From Celeribacter ethanolicus (GTDB lineage: Bacteria; Pseudomonadota; Alphaproteobacteria; Rhodobacterales; Rhodobacteraceae): a stretch of 64,000 bases of DNA. The stretch is from assembly GCF_001550095.1 (NCBI RefSeq), contig NZ_LRUC01000010.1:62001-126000 (forward strand). The letters run 5' to 3'. Shown piece by piece: positions 23,594-32,752 of the stretch; the first letter of the stretch is position 1; the number at the start of each line of letters is the position of its first letter. Both the position numbers and the translations under genes were made by a program. The notes beneath the pieces were generated by a model. It saw nothing but the letters and a program-made list of their open reading frames with translations. It was not told the origin of the DNA and ran no database searches.

Positions 23594-24073
23594 GGCCATC
23601 TGCTGCAAGACATCTGTCCTGAAACCCGTTTCCTGAGCCGGTTTCTACCGAACGGCGCAGGTTGGGTTTGAGCCCATTTCTGGGATTTCTGTATTCTGTC
23701 GCCCCCTGTAGAATTCCGGAAACGGGGCCAGGAATCAGCCAGCCAAAAGCCGAGTCGCCCGGGGCGGCATGCGCCAAACGGATGCCCGTTCCACCCTGTC
23801 CAATTTCGTCACAATTTCCGACGCCAGGCGACCAAACTGCCCGAAAATCGCACATCGTTTCGCAACCGGTAACAGTCGCGCGAAAGACAGAGGAATTCCT
23901 TTCCCTCGCCGTCGAAAGTGCTAGTTTGGATAATGCAACAGTAACCATTTCGGCCTTCTCCTGCCCCAGAGCCCCGGATCACCGGTCCGGCACCATGGGG
24001 CTGACAGAGGGCCTTTTAACGACCGCGCAAAGCCCTCGCAGAGACCGGGGCCACGAGCATGAGGAGACGTCTT
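23594..24073. other. 480-nt intergenic region without a recognisable gene
   Basis: No reading frame with family similarity or good coding character is visible on either strand. The last 150 nt before 24074 are more AT-rich and contain TTTGGATAAT-like sequence that could be part of a promoter for the downstream gene. No riboswitch or tRNA fold was recognised by eye. Confidence 0.5.
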
Positions 24074-25084
24074 ATGAGCCAAGCCGAGACCGCGCTACAG
24101 ACCGCCATCCGCGACGTTCAGGACATTTCCGATCTGCCCCGTGACGAATGGGCCGAGGCGCTTGAGGAATTCTGTGAAGAACACGGTTATTACGAACCGC
24201 TTGGCGACCGCTTCGCCGCCGCCTTCCTCGACGAAAAACCTCGCCTCCTGGTCAGTTTCGACACGTTCGAACAGGCGACCGAGCGCAATGACAAGGGCTA
24301 TCCCACGGGCATGATGCTCGCCGCCCGGCACGGCTGGTCCTCGCTGACGCTCATGGCCAACGATCTCGACCCGAAAGACCGCTGGTTCCGTTCGAAAAAC
24401 ATCTATCGCTATTTCGACCGCCTTGTGGACGACGGCTTCTTCGAGGATTTCGATCAAGTCGTGTTCTACGGCGCAGGCGCCTGTGGCTATGCCGCGGCGG
24501 CCTATTCCGTCGTCGCCCCCGGTGCGACCGTCATCGCCATCGCGCCGCAAGCCACGCTCGACGGGCGTCTGGCAAGCTGGGACCGGCGTTTCCCGAAAAC
24601 CCGCCGGATGGATTTCACCAGCCGCTACGGTTTCGCCCCCGACATGGTCGACGGGGCGGAGAAGGCCTTTGTGCTCTATGACCCGCGGGTGAGCGAAGAT
24701 GCGATGCATGCCGCGCTGTTCAACCGGCCGCATGTCAACCGCATTCCCTGCCGCCTGTTCGGCACCGATCCGGAATATGAGATGCTCGAAATGGGCGCCC
24801 TCGGCCCGATCCTCGAGGCCGCGATTGATGGCAAACTCGATCAGCGTGCCATCACCCGTGCGCTGCGCAAACGCCGCAATCACCTCGGCTATCTGCGCCG
24901 GCTTCTGGCCGAAAGCGCTCCCAAAGCCCGGCCCTATCAGACCGCGCTGCTGTGCCGCCATGTGCTGCGCAACCGCAAATACGCCCCGCGCTTCCGCAAG
25001 GCCTATGACATCGCGCTTGAGGTGCTCGAGGAACGCAACATCACCCTGCCCGAGCTGGAAACGCCGTTTCAGGAAAACGCCTGA
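24074..25084 (+). CDS. Alpha/beta-hydrolase-like protein of unknown function
   Basis: A 336-residue protein. The centre, VVFYGAGACGYAAAAYSVV then TVIAIAPQATLD, lines up with a hydrolase-like family that usually reads FYGSSMGGYAAL...ISPQ. The nucleophile-elbow serine is not present here, and a cysteine occurs nearby. Residues 230-336 are basic and helical (RALRKRRNHLGYLRRLL). Homologues in roseobacters are sometimes labelled phosphoadenosine phosphosulfate reductase, which the sequence does not support. AGGAGACGTCTT precedes the ATG at 24074; an in-frame ATG at 24059 is less likely. It is preceded by a long empty leader and followed by a terminator. Confidence 0.6.
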   Translation: MSQAETALQTAIRDVQDISDLPRDEWAEALEEFCEEHGYYEPLGDRFAAAFLDEKPRLLVSFDTFEQATERNDKGYPTGMMLAARHGWSSLTLMANDLDPKDRWFRSKNIYRYFDRLVDDGFFEDFDQVVFYGAGACGYAAAAYSVVAPGATVIAIAPQATLDGRLASWDRRFPKTRRMDFTSRYGFAPDMVDGAEKAFVLYDPRVSEDAMHAALFNRPHVNRIPCRLFGTDPEYEMLEMGALGPILEAAIDGKLDQRAITRALRKRRNHLGYLRRLLAESAPKARPYQTALLCRHVLRNRKYAPRFRKAYDIALEVLEERNITLPELETPFQENA

Positions 25085-25091
25085 CGGAGCC

Positions 25092-25115
25092 CGGCGGTCT
25101 CTCAAAAGACCGCCG
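25092..25115. terminator. Hairpin between the hydrolase-like gene and ureG
   Basis: CGGCGGTCT (25092-25100) and AGACCGCCG (25107-25115) are perfect 9-bp arms with a 6-nt loop. They lie 7 nt after the plus-strand stop and 18 nt after the ureG stop on the minus strand. TTGTCT follows on the plus strand. It may serve both convergent genes. Confidence 0.7.
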
Positions 25116-25133
25116 TTGTCTCAGAGGTTGGCC

Positions 25134-25748
25134 TTAACCGAGGCCACCTTCCTCCTCGACGAACCGCACGATCTCGTCCACCCCTTCGCCATGGCGCAGC
25201 GCCGCCATGACATAGGTGCCTTGGCCCCGCGCCCGCTTGGTGTCTTCTTCCAACAACGCCCGGTCGACCCCCACATAAGGCGCCAGATCCACCTTGTTGA
25301 CGACCAGAAGATCGGAGCGCGTCACACCGGGCCCGCGTTTGCGCGGAATGTCCTGCCCGGCCGCCGTGTCGATCACATAGATCGTCAGATCGGCCAGTTC
25401 CGGCGAAAACGTCGCCGCCAAATTATCTCCGCCGCTCTCGATCAGGATCACGTCCAGATCCGGGAATGTCGAAGACAGATCCGCCACGGCGGCAAGGTTG
25501 ATCGAGGCATCTTCACGGATCGCCGTATGCGGACAGCCGCCGGTTTCCACGCCGCGAATGCGCTCCATCGGCAGGATTTGTTGGCGCATCAGAGCCTCGG
25601 CATCCTCGCGCGTATAGATGTCATTGGTGATGACCGCGATGGAATACTTCTCCGACAGCGCCTTCGCCAGCGCCCCGGTCAGCGTCGTTTTCCCCGCGCC
25701 CACCGGCCCGCCAATGCCAACGCGCAACGCCCCGTTCGGTGATGCCAT
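25134..25748 (-). CDS. ureG: UreG, urease accessory GTPase
   Basis: A 204-residue SIMIBI-class GTPase that drives nickel delivery to urease with UreD, UreF and UreE. The P-loop is [13 protein letters not shown], followed by [12 protein letters not shown], the metal-binding Cys-Pro-His in [23 protein letters not shown] (switch II), and [12 protein letters not shown] for guanine binding. It is 12 nt after ureF and is the last gene of the ureEFG group. Confidence 0.97.
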   Translation of the reverse strand: MASPNGALRVGIGGPVGAGKTTLTGALAKALSEKYSIAVITNDIYTREDAEALMRQQILPMERIRGVETGGCPHTAIREDASINLAAVADLSSTFPDLDVILIESGGDNLAATFSPELADLTIYVIDTAAGQDIPRKRGPGVTRSDLLVVNKVDLAPYVGVDRALLEEDTKRARGQGTYVMAALRHGEGVDEIVRFVEEEGGLG

Positions 25749-25760
25749 GTCTGCCTCCTG

Positions 25761-26396
25761 TTATGTCTTGAAAATCCGCACATCCATGTCCTCATGACGC
25801 GCCGCGTTGAGATCGGCGGCAAACGCGCCCGTCGACAGCCCGTCGACCGTCGCGCCAAGTGCCTCTTCCGCCACTCTGTCGATCCCCTCATGAAGCGCAG
25901 ACAGCGCGCTCTGCCCCGCCGCCTGCCCGAGCGGCATAAAGCGCACGCCTGCGGACACAAGATTCGAGGCAAAGCTATGAAGATAAAGCGAGATCACAGT
26001 CTTGGGCGCAAGCCCCAGATCCCGCGCCGCCTCGCCCACCGCCACCGGCAGCGCCCGCGCCGGGCGCTTGGGCCCGCCCATCTCCGCCACCGTACGCGCA
26101 AAGGCCGTGCCCTGCTCATAGGCCTCCGCCCAGCGCTCTTTCGACCCGGCCAGAGCCTCCGCCAGCGCCGCCATCTCATCGGCATCCGCGCCTTGCAGCA
26201 CCATCGACAACAGCCAGGCATCCGCCCGCCCGCCGCCACGGGTCAAGACCGCATCGAGCCAGTCCCGAAGCCCGGCCGCATCGCGCACCTGCCCCCCGCT
26301 GATCGCCAGTTCCAGCCCATGCGAATAGGCGAACCCGCCCAGCGGAAAGGCGGGCGAGAGCCATTGCGTCAGCGTCAGAAGCGCGCGGTCCGTCAT
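25761..26396 (-). CDS. ureF: UreF, urease accessory protein
   Basis: A 211-residue all-helical protein: LTLTQWLSPAFPLGGFAYSHGLE at the N-terminus and GKPARALPVAVGEAA-type central helices are characteristic. It joins UreD to UreG in the urease activation complex and acts as gatekeeper for GTP hydrolysis and nickel transfer. It starts 6 nt after the ureE stop, so it is cotranscribed with it. Confidence 0.95.
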   Translation of the reverse strand: MTDRALLTLTQWLSPAFPLGGFAYSHGLELAISGGQVRDAAGLRDWLDAVLTRGGGRADAWLLSMVLQGADADEMAALAEALAGSKERWAEAYEQGTAFARTVAEMGGPKRPARALPVAVGEAARDLGLAPKTVISLYLHSFASNLVSAGVRFMPLGQAAGQSALSALHEGIDRVAEEALGATVDGLSTGAFAADLNAARHEDMDVRIFKT

Positions 26397-26402
26397 GTTC
26401 GC

Positions 26403-26969
26403 TCAATCGTGATGATGGTGGTGTTTATGGTCATGCTCGTGATGGTGGTCGTGGGAATGGTCATGTCCATGAGAATGCGCATGAGAATGCCCGTGGGCAT
26501 GGCTGTGCCCGTTATCATGCCCCCCATGATCATGACCCATCGTCCGGCCGTGGCCATAGGCCCCGCCCTCCGGCGAGAACGGCGCCACGATCTCCGCGAC
26601 CTCGGCACCCAATTGTTCCAGCATGGCCTTCAAAACCGGATCGCGTTGGATCACCAACCGGTCGGCAGCAATTTCACAAGGCGTATGCCGGTTGCCGATA
26701 TGCCAGGCGTAGCGCGTCACCGTCTCGCCGGTCACCGCATACAACTCTTCCTCGGCGGCCCGCACCCCGATCACCGTGCCGTCTTCGCAGAGAAAGCCGT
26801 CGCCCTCGCCGATCGACACCGTCTGCGGCAGATCGACGAACACCGTCAAACCGCCCTCGGTCACCAGTTTCTTGCGCCGCAGAAGCCGCTGATCGTAGGT
26901 CAGCGCAACGTGATCCGTGGCCGCCTCGGCACCAGCTTCGCTGAGTTCATAGGCTTTCAAACCGCTCAT
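26403..26969 (-). CDS. ureE: UreE, urease nickel metallochaperone with a long His-rich tail
   Basis: A 188-residue protein. The N-terminal UreE domain (VALTYDQRLLRRKKLVTEGG) and the C-terminal metal-binding domain (YAWHIGNRHTPCEIAADRLV) are normal. The last about 45 residues are a His/Asp/Gly tail (for example HSHAHGHSHAHSHGHDH), which can store several nickel ions, as in Klebsiella UreE. It is the first gene of ureEFG and diverges from the gene at 27045. In most relatives ureE directly follows ureC; here 2.1 kb intervene. Confidence 0.95.
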   Translation of the reverse strand: MSGLKAYELSEAGAEAATDHVALTYDQRLLRRKKLVTEGGLTVFVDLPQTVSIGEGDGFLCEDGTVIGVRAAEEELYAVTGETVTRYAWHIGNRHTPCEIAADRLVIQRDPVLKAMLEQLGAEVAEIVAPFSPEGGAYGHGRTMGHDHGGHDNGHSHAHGHSHAHSHGHDHSHDHHHEHDHKHHHHHD

Positions 26970-27044
26970 CTCTCATCCTCCTGCCGGGAATTGGGACTTT
27001 CTTAACCGACTCGCCCCCAAATGTAAGGCAAGGAGATCCTGCCC

Positions 27045-28244
27045 ATGCGTCTTTCGTCATTCGATCATAGCACCCCCGACGCCCCTTTCGAGGCCGTCGA
27101 CGCACTTTTCACGCTGCGCGCCGAAATTGCCCGGCTGCGGGAGCTTGAAGCGGAATTATGTGATGAAATTCTGACCTTTGCCAGTGAGCAGGGCTGTGAC
27201 AAAGTGCTTGGCGCCGGGCGCATGGCGGTGATCGAAACCCGTCGCCCCCGTCGCATCGCGCCCGAATATCTGCCACAGGAGTCGCTGCTGAACCCGGATC
27301 TGTTCCGCGTATCCGAGGAAACCGTTGTCCTTCTGGCGCCGCGCGCCACGGGCTTCCTGGCGACACAGCCTGTGTCCGACGACATGAGCCGCGCTGGCCT
27401 CGACGCCGGGGACGCTGACACGCCCCCCGGCGACCTCCCGTTTATCACCCGGTCAGAAAGCCTCTTCGACCCGGCCATGGAGACCGACACGGAGCAGACA
27501 GCGCAAGAAGTGGCGGAGCCGATGAGCGACCAGCCCGCCACGTCCCACGACCTCGCGGCGGAGGTCATCAAGGACCCGTCGGACACCGTCGCGAGGCTCG
27601 CGGAGCCGGACAGTCCGGTCGCCGAAGTCGCAGGGCATCTTGCGGAAGCACCGGACGCAAACCCTGCCATCATACGCACCATCGGCGCCCCCCTCGGCCC
27701 GAAAGACGGCGCATCGAACCACACGCTCGAGACTTCGGAATCCGGCGCGGAGATGGCTGCGGAGGATGCAGTCGACGACATCATCGACGACACCTCCCCT
27801 GCCGCGTTCATCGCCGATCCGGGAAGCTCGGAAGAACCGGCGATCAGCGCGACGCTCGTCCCCGAAACGCTCTGCGCTTCCGATCCTTTCGTGCAGGCCG
27901 AAGATCCCTTCGGACTGAAATCGGCATCGCCACGCGCGGCAAGCCCGGAGCTCCCCCCGGTTGAGGCGGCAGATGCGACCGAGGGCGCAACCCCGCGTGA
28001 CCTGCGCCCCACGGGACATGCCGATTTGCAACCTCTCGCCGGGCTTCAGGAAGAGATCCTGGCCCGGATGCAGGCGGATGCCGACGCGCCACTCCCCCCG
28101 GCCACCCTGCCCGACGCGCTCGATCTGACCCGCGCGCTCGAAGCCGAAGCCGATCTCGGTTTCGGACAGGATGGCATCGCAGATGACGACACCCTGCCCG
28201 CCGCCTTTTCGAGTCGCCGCCTCGCGATCGGAGGTGACGGTTGA
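27045..28244 (+). CDS. Unknown protein: coiled-coil N-terminal domain plus long acidic tail
   Basis: A 399-residue protein. Residues about 15-105 form a compact domain that starts with a coiled coil (LRAEIARLRELEAELCDEI) and continues to RIAPEYLPQESLLNPDLFRV. From about 110 to 399 it is acidic and low in complexity, rich in Asp, Glu, Ala, Pro and Ser, and probably disordered. AAGGAG lies 12 nt upstream of the ATG. The N-terminal domain resembles that of the next gene (28287). It lies between ureE and ureC in opposite orientation. Function is unknown. Confidence 0.6.
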   Translation: MRLSSFDHSTPDAPFEAVDALFTLRAEIARLRELEAELCDEILTFASEQGCDKVLGAGRMAVIETRRPRRIAPEYLPQESLLNPDLFRVSEETVVLLAPRATGFLATQPVSDDMSRAGLDAGDADTPPGDLPFITRSESLFDPAMETDTEQTAQEVAEPMSDQPATSHDLAAEVIKDPSDTVARLAEPDSPVAEVAGHLAEAPDANPAIIRTIGAPLGPKDGASNHTLETSESGAEMAAEDAVDDIIDDTSPAAFIADPGSSEEPAISATLVPETLCASDPFVQAEDPFGLKSASPRAASPELPPVEAADATEGATPRDLRPTGHADLQPLAGLQEEILARMQADADAPLPPATLPDALDLTRALEAEADLGFGQDGIADDDTLPAAFSSRRLAIGGDG

Positions 28245-28286
28245 CATCCCCCTATTCCAACCCCTTGCTCCAGAAGGGAAAAGACC

Positions 28287-28613
28287 ATGGATATGTCCCT
28301 CTCTCCCGTTGATGAGCTGGTCCGCCTGCGCCGCAAAATCGCGGAACTGCGCGCTCGCGAGGCCGCGCTCGAAGCCGGTTTCATCTCCTCCTGCGCCTCC
28401 GGTCGGTATCACGGGCTGACCTGTGACCTCGTGGTGTCCCACACCGCCTATCAGGTCTTCGACATTTCGAAACTGCCGCCCGACACGCTCGGCGACGATC
28501 GCTATTACGCGACCAAACAGGTCACTTCGATCCGCATCGAAGAGCGTGAGGACGACGCCTTGCCCGCCGCGCTCAACGCACCTCAGATCATGCCGCTGCT
28601 TTCACGCCCTTAA
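28287..28613 (+). CDS. Small coiled-coil protein related to the 27045 N-terminal domain
   Basis: A 108-residue protein. LSPVDELVRLRRKIAELRAR then EAALEAGFIS forms a helical or coiled-coil start, followed by a short alpha/beta part with ISKLPPDTLGDDRYYATKQV. It aligns with the first domain of the upstream product over about 80 residues (V-D-x-L, LR, IA-x-LR, EA-x-L, then a Pro-Leu segment), so they look like diverged tandem copies. AGGGAAAAG precedes ATG 28287. No known family is recognised. Confidence 0.6.
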   Translation: MDMSLSPVDELVRLRRKIAELRAREAALEAGFISSCASGRYHGLTCDLVVSHTAYQVFDISKLPPDTLGDDRYYATKQVTSIRIEEREDDALPAALNAPQIMPLLSRP

Positions 28614-28731
28614 ATCGCAGGCCGCAATCACGGGCCGAAATCCGGCCTTACTGAACGCAGCCCAAACGGCAACGAAGCTTCGTCCACACCCGCCGCACAC
28701 GGCGTCGGAACCGTCGCGGTCAGCACGTCCG

Positions 28732-28956
28732 TCAGACGCAAAACAGATCCCGGAACACGTAATGCGGGATGCGATCACGGGTGATGCCCATGGCCAGCAA
28801 TTCCTCATTGCTCAGTGCATCGAGCCGGGCCAGTTCCCCAAGCCGTTTGCGGCGCACGGCATAGGCGTTCACCCCCTGCCCCAGTGTGGCGAAAAACAGA
28901 TCGAGCCGCGCCCGCAAACAGGGCGTCAGGATTGCGATATTGGCAACATGCTGCAT
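28732..28956 (-). CDS. DUF1127-domain small protein
   Basis: A 74-residue protein. The C-terminal half, VRRKRLGELARLDALSNEEL then LAMGITRDRIPHYV, is the arginine-rich DUF1127 pattern (L..LDD.LL.DIGI.R..I). DUF1127 proteins of alphaproteobacteria affect RNA turnover, phosphate or stress responses; what this one does is not known. GAGG lies 6 nt before the ATG. It is the only minus-strand gene between ureC and ureE. Confidence 0.75.
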   Translation of the reverse strand: MQHVANIAILTPCLRARLDLFFATLGQGVNAYAVRRKRLGELARLDALSNEELLAMGITRDRIPHYVFRDLFCV

Positions 28957-29116
28957 GGAAACCTCTTTTGATACGGGTTTCCTCCCTGTCTTTTCAGGCT
29001 ACGGGAATTATCTGAACAAACAATTGAACCCTGCGCGCGACCGAAGCTTGATGCAACACCCGCCGGATCGAAGACGGGGCTTGCATGTTTTCTGGGCAGT
29101 TACGCCGCCTTCCGTA

Positions 29117-30859
29117 TCAGAACAGGAAGTACCTCTGCGCCATCGGCAGTTCCGTCGCCGGTTCACAGGTCAAAAGCTCGCCATTGGCCCGCACCTCATA
29201 GGTCTCAGGGTTCACCTCGATCTCGGGCGTCGCGTTGTTCATCACCATGGAGGATTTGCCGATGTTGCGGGTGTTCTCCACCGCGAGCGTCTGCTTGGCG
29301 AGACCGAGCTGCTTGCCGATGCCATCGGTCTGTGCCGCCTGGGACACGAAGAGCACGGCAGAGTTTTCCACAGCGCGTCCCATCGCCCCGAACATCGGTC
29401 GCGTGTAAACCGGCTGCGGAGTCGGGATCGAGGCGTTCGGATCACCCATCTGCGCCACGGCGATCATCCCGCCGAGCAGAACCATCTCCGGCTTCACGCC
29501 AAAGAACGCCGGCGACCAGATCACCAGATCCGCGCGTTTGCCGACCTCGACCGTGCCGATATGACGGCTCATGCCATGCGCGATCGCCGGGTTGATGGTG
29601 TATTTCGCGACATAGCGCTTGACCCGTACATTGTCATTGTCGCCGGTCTCATCCGACAGACGCCCACGCTGTTTCTTCATCTTATCGGCGGTCTGCCATG
29701 TGCGGATGATCACCTCGCCCACACGGCCCATCGCCTGACTGTCCGACGAAATCACCGAAAACGCCCCCATGTCATGCAGAATGTCTTCCGCCGCAATCGT
29801 CTCCTTGCGAATGCGGCTTTCGGCAAAGGCCACGTCTTCAGGGATCGACTTGTCGAGGTGGTGACAGACCATGAGCATGTCGAGATGCTCTTCCAGAGTG
29901 TTCTGGGTAAAGGGCCGGGTCGGGTTCGTCGACGAGGGCAGGATGTTCTCATGCCCCACCACCTTGATGATGTCCGGCGCATGGCCGCCACCCGCGCCTT
30001 CGGTGTGATAGGCGTGGATCGTCCGGCCCTTGATGGCCGCCAGTGTGTTTTCCACGAACCCGCTCTCGTTAAGCGTATCCGTGTGGATCATCACCTGCAC
30101 ATCCATGTCATCGGCCACCGAGAGGCAGCAATCAATCGCGCCGGGCGTCGTCCCCCAATCCTCATGCAGCTTAAGCGCCGCCGCCCCCGCCTTGACCATC
30201 TCGACAAGCGCACCGGGTTGCGAAGCGTTGCCCTTGCCCGCGAGCGCGATGTTCATCGGCACACCGTCCAGTGCCTGCAACATCCGCCCGATGTGCCACG
30301 GCCCCGGCGTACAGGTGGTCGCAAGCGTGCCATGTGCCGGCCCCGTGCCGCCGCCCAGCATACAGGTCAGCCCGGAATGCAGCGCATCCTCGATCTGCTG
30401 CGGACAAATGAAGTGAATATGGCTGTCAAAGCCCCCCGCCGTGATGATCCGCCCCTCGCCCGCAATCGCCTCTGTGCCCGGCCCGACGATGATATCGACA
30501 CCCGGCTGGGTATCCGGGTTCCCGGCCTTGCCGATGCCCGCGATCCGCCCGTCCTTCAACCCGATGTCGGCCTTGTAAATCCCGGTCACGTCGAGGATCA
30601 GCGCATTGGTGATCACCGTATCGACCGCGCCCTCGGCGCGGCTTTTCTGTGACTGGCCCATGCCGTCGCGAATGACCTTGCCCCCGCCGAATTTGACCTC
30701 CTCGCCATAAAGCGGAGCATTCCTGCCCCGGCCCGCAAGCTCTGAGGTCAGGTCACGCTCAACCTCGATGATCAGATCGGTATCGGCCAGCCGAACCTTG
30801 TCGCCGGTGGTCGGACCGAACATGTCGGCATAAGTGGCGCGGGAGATTTTTGCAGGCAT
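29117..30859 (-). CDS. ureC: UreC, urease alpha (catalytic) subunit
   Basis: A 580-residue amidohydrolase that splits urea to ammonia and carbamate. Nickel ligands and catalytic features are present: [14 protein letters not shown], the carbamylated lysine in [35 protein letters not shown], the flap motif [13 protein letters not shown], and [13 protein letters not shown]. The length is a little above the usual 567-572. It follows the LprI-like gene by 10 nt in the order ureD-ureA-ureB-lprI-like-ureC. Confidence 0.97.
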   Translation of the reverse strand: MPAKISRATYADMFGPTTGDKVRLADTDLIIEVERDLTSELAGRGRNAPLYGEEVKFGGGKVIRDGMGQSQKSRAEGAVDTVITNALILDVTGIYKADIGLKDGRIAGIGKAGNPDTQPGVDIIVGPGTEAIAGEGRIITAGGFDSHIHFICPQQIEDALHSGLTCMLGGGTGPAHGTLATTCTPGPWHIGRMLQALDGVPMNIALAGKGNASQPGALVEMVKAGAAALKLHEDWGTTPGAIDCCLSVADDMDVQVMIHTDTLNESGFVENTLAAIKGRTIHAYHTEGAGGGHAPDIIKVVGHENILPSSTNPTRPFTQNTLEEHLDMLMVCHHLDKSIPEDVAFAESRIRKETIAAEDILHDMGAFSVISSDSQAMGRVGEVIIRTWQTADKMKKQRGRLSDETGDNDNVRVKRYVAKYTINPAIAHGMSRHIGTVEVGKRADLVIWSPAFFGVKPEMVLLGGMIAVAQMGDPNASIPTPQPVYTRPMFGAMGRAVENSAVLFVSQAAQTDGIGKQLGLAKQTLAVENTRNIGKSSMVMNNATPEIEVNPETYEVRANGELLTCEPATELPMAQRYFLF

Positions 30860-30869
30860 CTTGTCCCTC

Positions 30870-31268
30870 TCAGTTCATCTCGTAAACGGCGCGGATGTCT
30901 TCGGTCCGCCGCCGTGTGACAGTCTCAAGACAGCGCGCCACGATCATCGGTTCCATCGAACCGCCGCGCACCAGAAATCCGGTCGCTTCACAGACCTTGT
31001 CGCGATAGGGGAGCCACGCCCGCTGCGCCTCGCGCAGCGTATCCTCGGCACCGCGCAGGTCCTCCGACAGGCCCAGATCCCACTCTTTCGCCACCGCAAT
31101 GGCGTTCTGATAGGCCAGGTTCAGATCCTCATCCGCCGCCCTGTAATCGCGCCCGGCACAGATGTTCATATCCATCTGGGTCATCGCATTTGCACAATCG
31201 ACCTCGGCCTCCTGCGCCAGAACGGGAGACCCCAGAACGGCCAGCGACATGAGTACAAACCGGATCAC
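30870..31268 (-). CDS. Exported LprI-like (DUF1311) protein within the urease operon
   Basis: A 132-residue protein with signal peptide [19 protein letters not shown]. The mature part is a lysozyme-inhibitor LprI/DUF1311 helical domain: [51 protein letters not shown] and [14 protein letters not shown], with four cysteines likely in two disulfides. Its ATG overlaps the ureB stop by 4 nt, so it is translationally coupled. A gene of this kind at this place is common in Rhodobacteraceae urease clusters; its link to urease is unknown. Confidence 0.85.
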   Translation of the reverse strand: MIRFVLMSLAVLGSPVLAQEAEVDCANAMTQMDMNICAGRDYRAADEDLNLAYQNAIAVAKEWDLGLSEDLRGAEDTLREAQRAWLPYRDKVCEATGFLVRGGSMEPMIVARCLETVTRRRTEDIRAVYEMN

Positions 31269-31570
31269 AGCTTACCCATGATCTTCTGGTTGAACCCGTA
31301 CACTTCGCGCGCACCCGCCAGAGGCACAAGATCGACCTCCCGCGTCTGCCCCGGTTCGAACCGCACGGCCGTGCCTGCGGCAATATCGAGGCGCTTGCCC
31401 TTCGCCGCCGCACGGTCGAACGCCAACCCCGCGTTGGTCTCATAGAAATGGTAATGCGAACCGACCTGCACCGGGCGGTCGCCGGTGTTGGACACGGTGA
31501 TCGTCGTCACCTCCGCCCCTGCGTTCAGCTCGATCTCGCCGTCCTGAATGAAATACTCACCGGGTATCAT
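31265..31570 (-). CDS. ureB: UreB, urease beta subunit
   Basis: A 101-residue protein starting [18 protein letters not shown], the family's usual first residues, and holding [19 protein letters not shown] and [20 protein letters not shown] frame open ten codons upstream is not needed; GGAGGCGCGCCG precedes the ATG at 31570. It overlaps the LprI-like gene by 4 nt and lies 39 nt after ureA. That gap contains a copy of the TTGAGTATTT element. Confidence 0.95.
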   Translation of the reverse strand: MIPGEYFIQDGEIELNAGAEVTTITVSNTGDRPVQVGSHYHFYETNAGLAFDRAAAKGKRLDIAAGTAVRFEPGQTREVDLVPLAGAREVYGFNQKIMGKL

Positions 31571-31583
31571 CGGCGCGCCTCCT

Positions 31584-31608
31584 GCTTTCTGATGGTCCAA
31601 ATACTCAA
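31584..31608 (-). repeat. Dispersed stop-codon-linked element, variant copy in the ureA-ureB gap
   Basis: On the minus strand TTGAGTATTT, GGAC, CATCAGAAAGC begins 1 nt after the ureA stop codon. It ends 13 nt before the ureB start, just upstream of the ureB ribosome-binding site. Only this copy and 47237-47261 have the CATCAGAAA ending. Confidence 0.75.
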
Positions 31609-31609
31609 G

Positions 31610-31912
31610 TCAACGGATCGGGTGGTGCACGGTGACGAGTTTCGTCCCGTCCGGGAAGGTCGCCTCCACCTGCACTTCGTGAATCATCTCCGGCACGCCG
31701 GACATGCATTGTTCGCGGGTGATCACATGCGCGGCCGCCTGCATCAGTTCCGACACCATCTTGCCGTCGCGCGCGCCCTCGACCACGAAATCGGTGATCA
31801 GCGCGATCGCCTCCGGGTGGTTCAGCTTTACACCGCGCGCCAACCGATTGCGCGCCACCATGGCTGCGACCGAGACCAGCAGCTTGTCTTTTTCTCTCGG
31901 TGTCAGGTTCAT
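31610..31912 (-). CDS. ureA: UreA, urease gamma subunit
   Basis: A 100-residue protein with the invariant pattern [71 protein letters not shown]-type strand and LVTVHHPI. It forms the (alpha-beta-gamma)3 urease with UreB and UreC. It lies 15 nt after ureD. Its stop codon adjoins the repeat element at 31584-31608. Confidence 0.97.
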   Translation of the reverse strand: MNLTPREKDKLLVSVAAMVARNRLARGVKLNHPEAIALITDFVVEGARDGKMVSELMQAAAHVITREQCMSGVPEMIHEVQVEATFPDGTKLVTVHHPIR

Positions 31913-31927
31913 TCCCGTCCCTCGCTG

Positions 31928-32752
31928 TCACATTTGCCAGACACGCGGCAAATCCGTCTGTCTGATCGTCTTCAAAACTTGCGCCACATAGCGGCGCAGA
32001 GGATAGCCATCGGGCGCCATCGCCCGGATCACCAGCTTGCCGTTCCAGCCGGACACACCGGCGGTCACACCCTCATGCTGGATCGGTTTCACCAGATCGG
32101 CAAGCGCTTCCGCCCCCGGCGCGAACAGCCCCACGGTGGCAATCGCCCGCGCCCCCGACAAAAGCGCCGGATTGTCCCGGAGCGCCAAAAGCCCGGCGTC
32201 GATCTCCAGCGGTTCGATGAACTCCGGCCGCCCGGCCCGATGAATTTCCCGGCGATCCGACAGGTGCAGCGTCTCGATGGTCTCCCCCATCGCCGCGCGT
32301 CCCAGAACCACCATCTCGGAGAACAAAAAACGCGCATCTCCCGCGATCTGGGCCGTCGTCCGGCGCGTCAGCCGCGCGGTCTCGAACAGGATCGTCTCCT
32401 GCGGCAACCAGTCGAGCCGCGCCCCCGCCCCGGCATGGAGGCTCACGGACACTTCGGCATCCGCCCCACCCGCGACAGAGGCATAGGCCCGCTCGGCGGT
32501 CTGCGTCGTGCCGATCAGCGCCCCGTCTCCTTCGACCTCAAGCCGGTAATCCAGCCGGTCTCCGGCGGTCAACCCCCCGGATGTATTGAGAAAAACCACC
32601 TCGGGAACGGCGCTGTGCACCTTCGGCAACATCGCCTTGGCGGAGCCCTGTTGATACAAATCCTTCAGCCCCCGCGCCCCCATCATCACATGGGCACGCC
32701 CGCGCACGCGCTGCAAGCGGGCGGCATCACTGGCATGGGGCGTGTCGAGCAT
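31928..32752 (-). CDS. ureD: UreD, urease accessory protein
   Basis: A 274-residue protein, the scaffold that binds apo-urease and channels nickel with UreF and UreG. RGRAHVMMGARGLKDLYQQG, VVFLNTSGGLTAGDRLDYRL, RAYAS, LDWLPQETILFETA and SGWNGKLVIRAMA are characteristic. It is the first gene of the ureDAB-lprI-C unit and diverges from pyrC. The 162-nt gap should hold the promoter, and no clear NtrC or other operator was recognised. Confidence 0.94.
   Translation of the reverse strand: MLDTPHASDAARLQRVRGRAHVMMGARGLKDLYQQGSAKAMLPKVHSAVPEVVFLNTSGGLTAGDRLDYRLEVEGDGALIGTTQTAERAYASVAGGADAEVSVSLHAGAGARLDWLPQETILFETARLTRRTTAQIAGDARFLFSEMVVLGRAAMGETIETLHLSDRREIHRAGRPEFIEPLEIDAGLLALRDNPALLSGARAIATVGLFAPGAEALADLVKPIQHEGVTAGVSGWNGKLVIRAMAPDGYPLRRYVAQVLKTIRQTDLPRVWQM

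Noticed and set aside
24074-25084. Phosphoadenosine phosphosulfate reductase
   Set aside because: The typical PP-loop and the C-terminal ECGLH-type cysteine motif are not visible. The pattern is that of a hydrolase-like family.
26403-26540. Repetitive CAT/CAC-rich DNA that could look like a repeat array or microsatellite
   Set aside because: It codes in frame for the His-rich tail of UreE; there are no regular spacers, so it is not a CRISPR.
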